Position numbers and translations under genes: made by a program. This document shows, one piece after another, positions 13,447-15,776 of a stretch of 15,776 nt of DNA (the first letter of the stretch is position 1; each line of letters starts with the position of its first letter). Source of the stretch: Pseudomonadota bacterium (GTDB lineage: Bacteria > Pseudomonadota > Alphaproteobacteria > Acetobacterales > Acetobacteraceae); assembly GCA_021808985.1 (NCBI GenBank), contig JAKBAQ010000038.1:1-15776 (forward strand), in the 5' to 3' direction. Under the pieces are notes generated by a model. It searched no databases. It saw only the letters and a list, made by a program, of their open reading frames with translations, and was not told where the DNA came from.

Positions 13447-15776
13447 ATGAGCAAAGTCCTGAGCTTCTTCATCTCCCGCTGGTTCCTCAGCTTTATCGGC
13501 GCCGCGGTGCTGGCTGTGCTGGTCTGGTTCTTCGCGCCGTTCATTGCGGCTCTGGCGGGGTGGATCGTCCGCCTCGGCATCATCCTGGTCATTTTCGCCG
13601 TCTGGCTCGGCGTGAATCTGCTGCTCAGCCGCCGCCGCGCCAAGCGCGAGGCCCAGCTGGCGGCAGGCGTCGCCGCCACCGGCCCTTCAGCCCAAGACAC
13701 CGCCGCCGCCGAAGAGCTCACGGCCATGAGCACAAAGCTCAAAACCTCCCTCGCGTTGCTGCGCAAGGCGCGCGGCACCAAGGGCTATATCTATGAGCAG
13801 CCCTGGTACGTCATCATTGGCCCGCCAGGCGCTGGCAAAACCACGGCACTCCTTAACGCGGGTCTCAAATTCCCCCTGGCGGCCGAGCTTGGCCAAGGTG
13901 CTGTCGCCGGGGTTGGCGGCACGCGGCTGTGCGACTGGTGGTTCACCGAGGACGCGGTGCTGATCGACACCGCCGGGCGCTACACCACCCAGGATTCCAA
14001 TGCGAATGTCGACAAAGCCGGCTGGGAGGGCTTTCTCGACCTGCTCAAGCGCACCCGCGAGCGCCAAGCCCTCAATGGCGTCATCGTCGCCATTTCGCTG
14101 GCCGACATCGCCTCCGCCCCGCGGGAGGAGCGTCTTGCCCATGCCCATGCCATCCGCAAGCGGATCAAGGAGATCACCGAACGCCTGAACCTGAAGCTGC
14201 CGGTCTATGCACTGCTCACCAAAGCGGACCTGCTGGCCGGCTTCACCGAATTCTTCGACAATCTGGACGCCGAAAAGCGTGGCCAGATCTGGGGTGTCAC
14301 CTTCCCGGCGGAGGGCGGCGGCCAGGCTGGTTCAGTCAGCGCCTTCGCCGGGGAATTCAATGCCCTGACCGCGCGGCTGGATGAGCGCCTGATCGACCTG
14401 CTGCAAGGTGAACGCAGCCCAGAGCGCCGCGCGCTGATCGCTGGTTTCCCCGCTCAGGTCGCCAGCCTGGCCGCACCGCTCACCGAGTTCATTCAGGAAG
14501 CCTTCGGCGGTTCCTCGCTGGACCCAGCCCCCTATCTGCGCGGTGTCTACATGACTTCCGGCACCCAAGAGGGCACGCCCATCGACCGTCTCACCGGCGC
14601 GCTTTCCCGCGCCTTCGGTATTGACCAGCGCCGCGCGCCAAGCCTGCGCGCCGCCTCCGGCCGCAGCTATTTTCTTACCCGTCTGCTGCGCGACGTTATT
14701 TTCAACGAGGCCATGCTGGGCAGCGCCAACCCCGCCGCCATGCGCAAACGGCTCATGCTGCGCGCTGGTGGCTTCGCCGCCGTCGGGCTGGTCTTCCTTG
14801 GGCTGCTCGCCGGCCTGGTGGTCAGCCGCGCCCATAACGCCAGCGCTATCGCCGCCAGCAACGCGGCGCTGACAACCTACACCAACACGGCGCAGGCACT
14901 GCCACTGAACCCGGTGCAGGACCCCAATATGCTCACGATCCTTCCCATGCTCGATCAGGCGCGCAACATGCCCTTCGGCCCCGGTGACACCAACGCGCAT
15001 GGCGGCATGGGTTTCGGCCTCAACCAAAGCAGCAAGCTGAAAACCGGCGCCTCCACCCTCTATCTCAACGCGCTCGACAACGCGATGCTCCCCCGGCTTA
15101 TTCTGCAGCTGGAATCCGAAATGCGCGGCGGTTTCGACCGGCCTGAATTTCTCTACCAGGCCACCCGCGTCTATCTGATGCTGGGCGGCCAGGGGCCTTT
15201 GGACAAGCCTCTCGTCGAAGCCTGGATGAAACTGGACTGGGAGCGGCTTTACCCCGGCCTTGCGGCGCAGCCTGTGCGCGAAGACCTGATGCAGCACCTT
15301 GTCGCGCTGCTTAGCGCGCCGCTGCCGCCGGTTCCGCTGGATGGCGCGCTGGTGGAAGCCGCGCGTGCCACTTTCAGCCGCGTCTCGCTCGCTGAGCGCG
15401 TGTACTCGCGCATCCGCGATTCCGCCGCCGCCTCGCAGGTGCCACCCTGGATTCCGGGCGATGCGATGGGCCCCGCAGGGGTCGGGCTGTTCACCCGCGC
15501 CTCGGGCAAGCCGCTTACCGATGGCATCCCCGGTTTCTATACGGTCAATGGCTTTCACAACGTGCTGTTGCCGGCCCTCACCCATGCGGCGCAGGATGTG
15601 GCGAACGAAAGCTGGGTGCTCGGCACCACGCAGCAGATCGACCCCAACAGCCCGGACATGGTCAACCTCGAACAAAACGTCATCAAACTCTACGAGCAGG
15701 ACTACGAAACGCAGTGGAACAACATGCTGAACGATCTCAACCTCGTTCCAGCCGGCAACCTCGGCCAGGCGACACA
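13447..15776 (+). CDS. tssM: T6SS inner-membrane protein TssM/IcmF (3' end outside window)
   Basis: The first 776 residues of a protein that is usually about 1100-1250 long; the frame is open to the right edge. Two N-terminal membrane spans (about 10-33 and 40-60) enclose a short loop. A cytoplasmic NTPase-like domain then carries an intact Walker A motif GPPGAGKTT (125-133), VLIDTAGRY with Asp174 (Walker B/G3-like) and TKAD (258-261, G4-like). A third span, GGFAAVGLVFLGLLAGLVV (about 441-459), leads to the periplasmic part that contacts TssJ. TssM spans the periplasm and forms the channel core of the membrane complex. With all nucleotide-binding motifs intact it is probably of the NTP-binding class rather than the degenerate class. 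ATG 13447 lies 8 bases after the tssL stop with only a weak upstream GAG, suggesting translational coupling. Neither frameshift nor stop is seen in the visible part. Confidence 0.94.
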   Translation, partial: MSKVLSFFISRWFLSFIGAAVLAVLVWFFAPFIAALAGWIVRLGIILVIFAVWLGVNLLLSRRRAKREAQLAAGVAATGPSAQDTAAAEELTAMSTKLKTSLALLRKARGTKGYIYEQPWYVIIGPPGAGKTTALLNAGLKFPLAAELGQGAVAGVGGTRLCDWWFTEDAVLIDTAGRYTTQDSNANVDKAGWEGFLDLLKRTRERQALNGVIVAISLADIASAPREERLAHAHAIRKRIKEITERLNLKLPVYALLTKADLLAGFTEFFDNLDAEKRGQIWGVTFPAEGGGQAGSVSAFAGEFNALTARLDERLIDLLQGERSPERRALIAGFPAQVASLAAPLTEFIQEAFGGSSLDPAPYLRGVYMTSGTQEGTPIDRLTGALSRAFGIDQRRAPSLRAASGRSYFLTRLLRDVIFNEAMLGSANPAAMRKRLMLRAGGFAAVGLVFLGLLAGLVVSRAHNASAIAASNAALTTYTNTAQALPLNPVQDPNMLTILPMLDQARNMPFGPGDTNAHGGMGFGLNQSSKLKTGASTLYLNALDNAMLPRLILQLESEMRGGFDRPEFLYQATRVYLMLGGQGPLDKPLVEAWMKLDWERLYPGLAAQPVREDLMQHLVALLSAPLPPVPLDGALVEAARATFSRVSLAERVYSRIRDSAAASQVPPWIPGDAMGPAGVGLFTRASGKPLTDGIPGFYTVNGFHNVLLPALTHAAQDVANESWVLGTTQQIDPNSPDMVNLEQNVIKLYEQDYETQWNNMLNDLNLVPAGNLGQAT

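Noticed and set aside
14332..15675. A 447-codon open frame on the minus strand opposite tssM
   Set aside because: Same antisense effect of biased codon use; the + strand reads an uninterrupted TssM with Walker A and membrane spans.

Overview
The window comes from a GC-rich Gram-negative bacterium, most likely an alphaproteobacterium. Rhodospirillales/Acetobacteraceae would fit the type VI secretion system (T6SS) protein signatures, but that placement is an inference and not a proven assignment. All recognisable genes lie on the + strand, in two functional blocks separated by a strong intrinsic terminator. No tRNA, rRNA, CRISPR array, insertion sequence or integrase gene was seen.

Region 1 (1-5897) is oxidative metabolism. 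It opens with the C-terminal part of a glutathione S-transferase, followed by one or two small hairpins. A roughly 360-base gene-free stretch contains a plausible sigma70-type promoter. Then comes a four-gene operon: NAD(P)-dependent aldehyde dehydrogenase (778-2229), zinc alcohol dehydrogenase of the benzyl/allylic type (2249-3337), an ACAD10/11-like acyl-CoA dehydrogenase (3398-4618) and a second acyl-CoA dehydrogenase with an unusual active-site signature (4683-5837). The set would oxidise an alcohol to its aldehyde and acid, with the resulting acyl-CoA then desaturated. No CoA ligase or regulator is in the window, so the substrate is unknown. A perfect 15-bp inverted repeat followed by TTTT (5863-5897) closes the operon.

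Region 2 (5898-15776) is part of a T6SS cluster: vgrG, a DUF6931-type gene of unknown function, tagH/fha, tssJ, tssK, tssL with a C-terminal OmpA-like domain, and tssM, which runs off the right edge. VgrG is the puncturing spike. TssJ (outer-membrane lipoprotein), TssL and TssM (inner membrane) form the envelope-spanning complex, and TssK links it to the baseplate. TagH is a forkhead-associated phosphothreonine reader. Genes are packed tightly: ATGA overlaps link the DUF6931 gene to tagH and tagH to tssJ, and only 8 nt separate tssL from tssM. Sheath, tube, remaining baseplate, ClpV and kinase/phosphatase genes are absent from the window and presumably lie to the right or elsewhere.

The window looks like a known secretion system and not a wholly new one. 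The points most worth following are: (a) a candidate phosphothreonine switch, Thr15 in the TssL tail, paired with the FHA protein encoded in the same cluster; (b) the uncharacterised DUF6931-type protein between vgrG and tagH; (c) an acyl-CoA dehydrogenase lacking the usual catalytic glutamate; and (d) a vgrG of visibly lower G+C than its neighbours with no adjacent effector.
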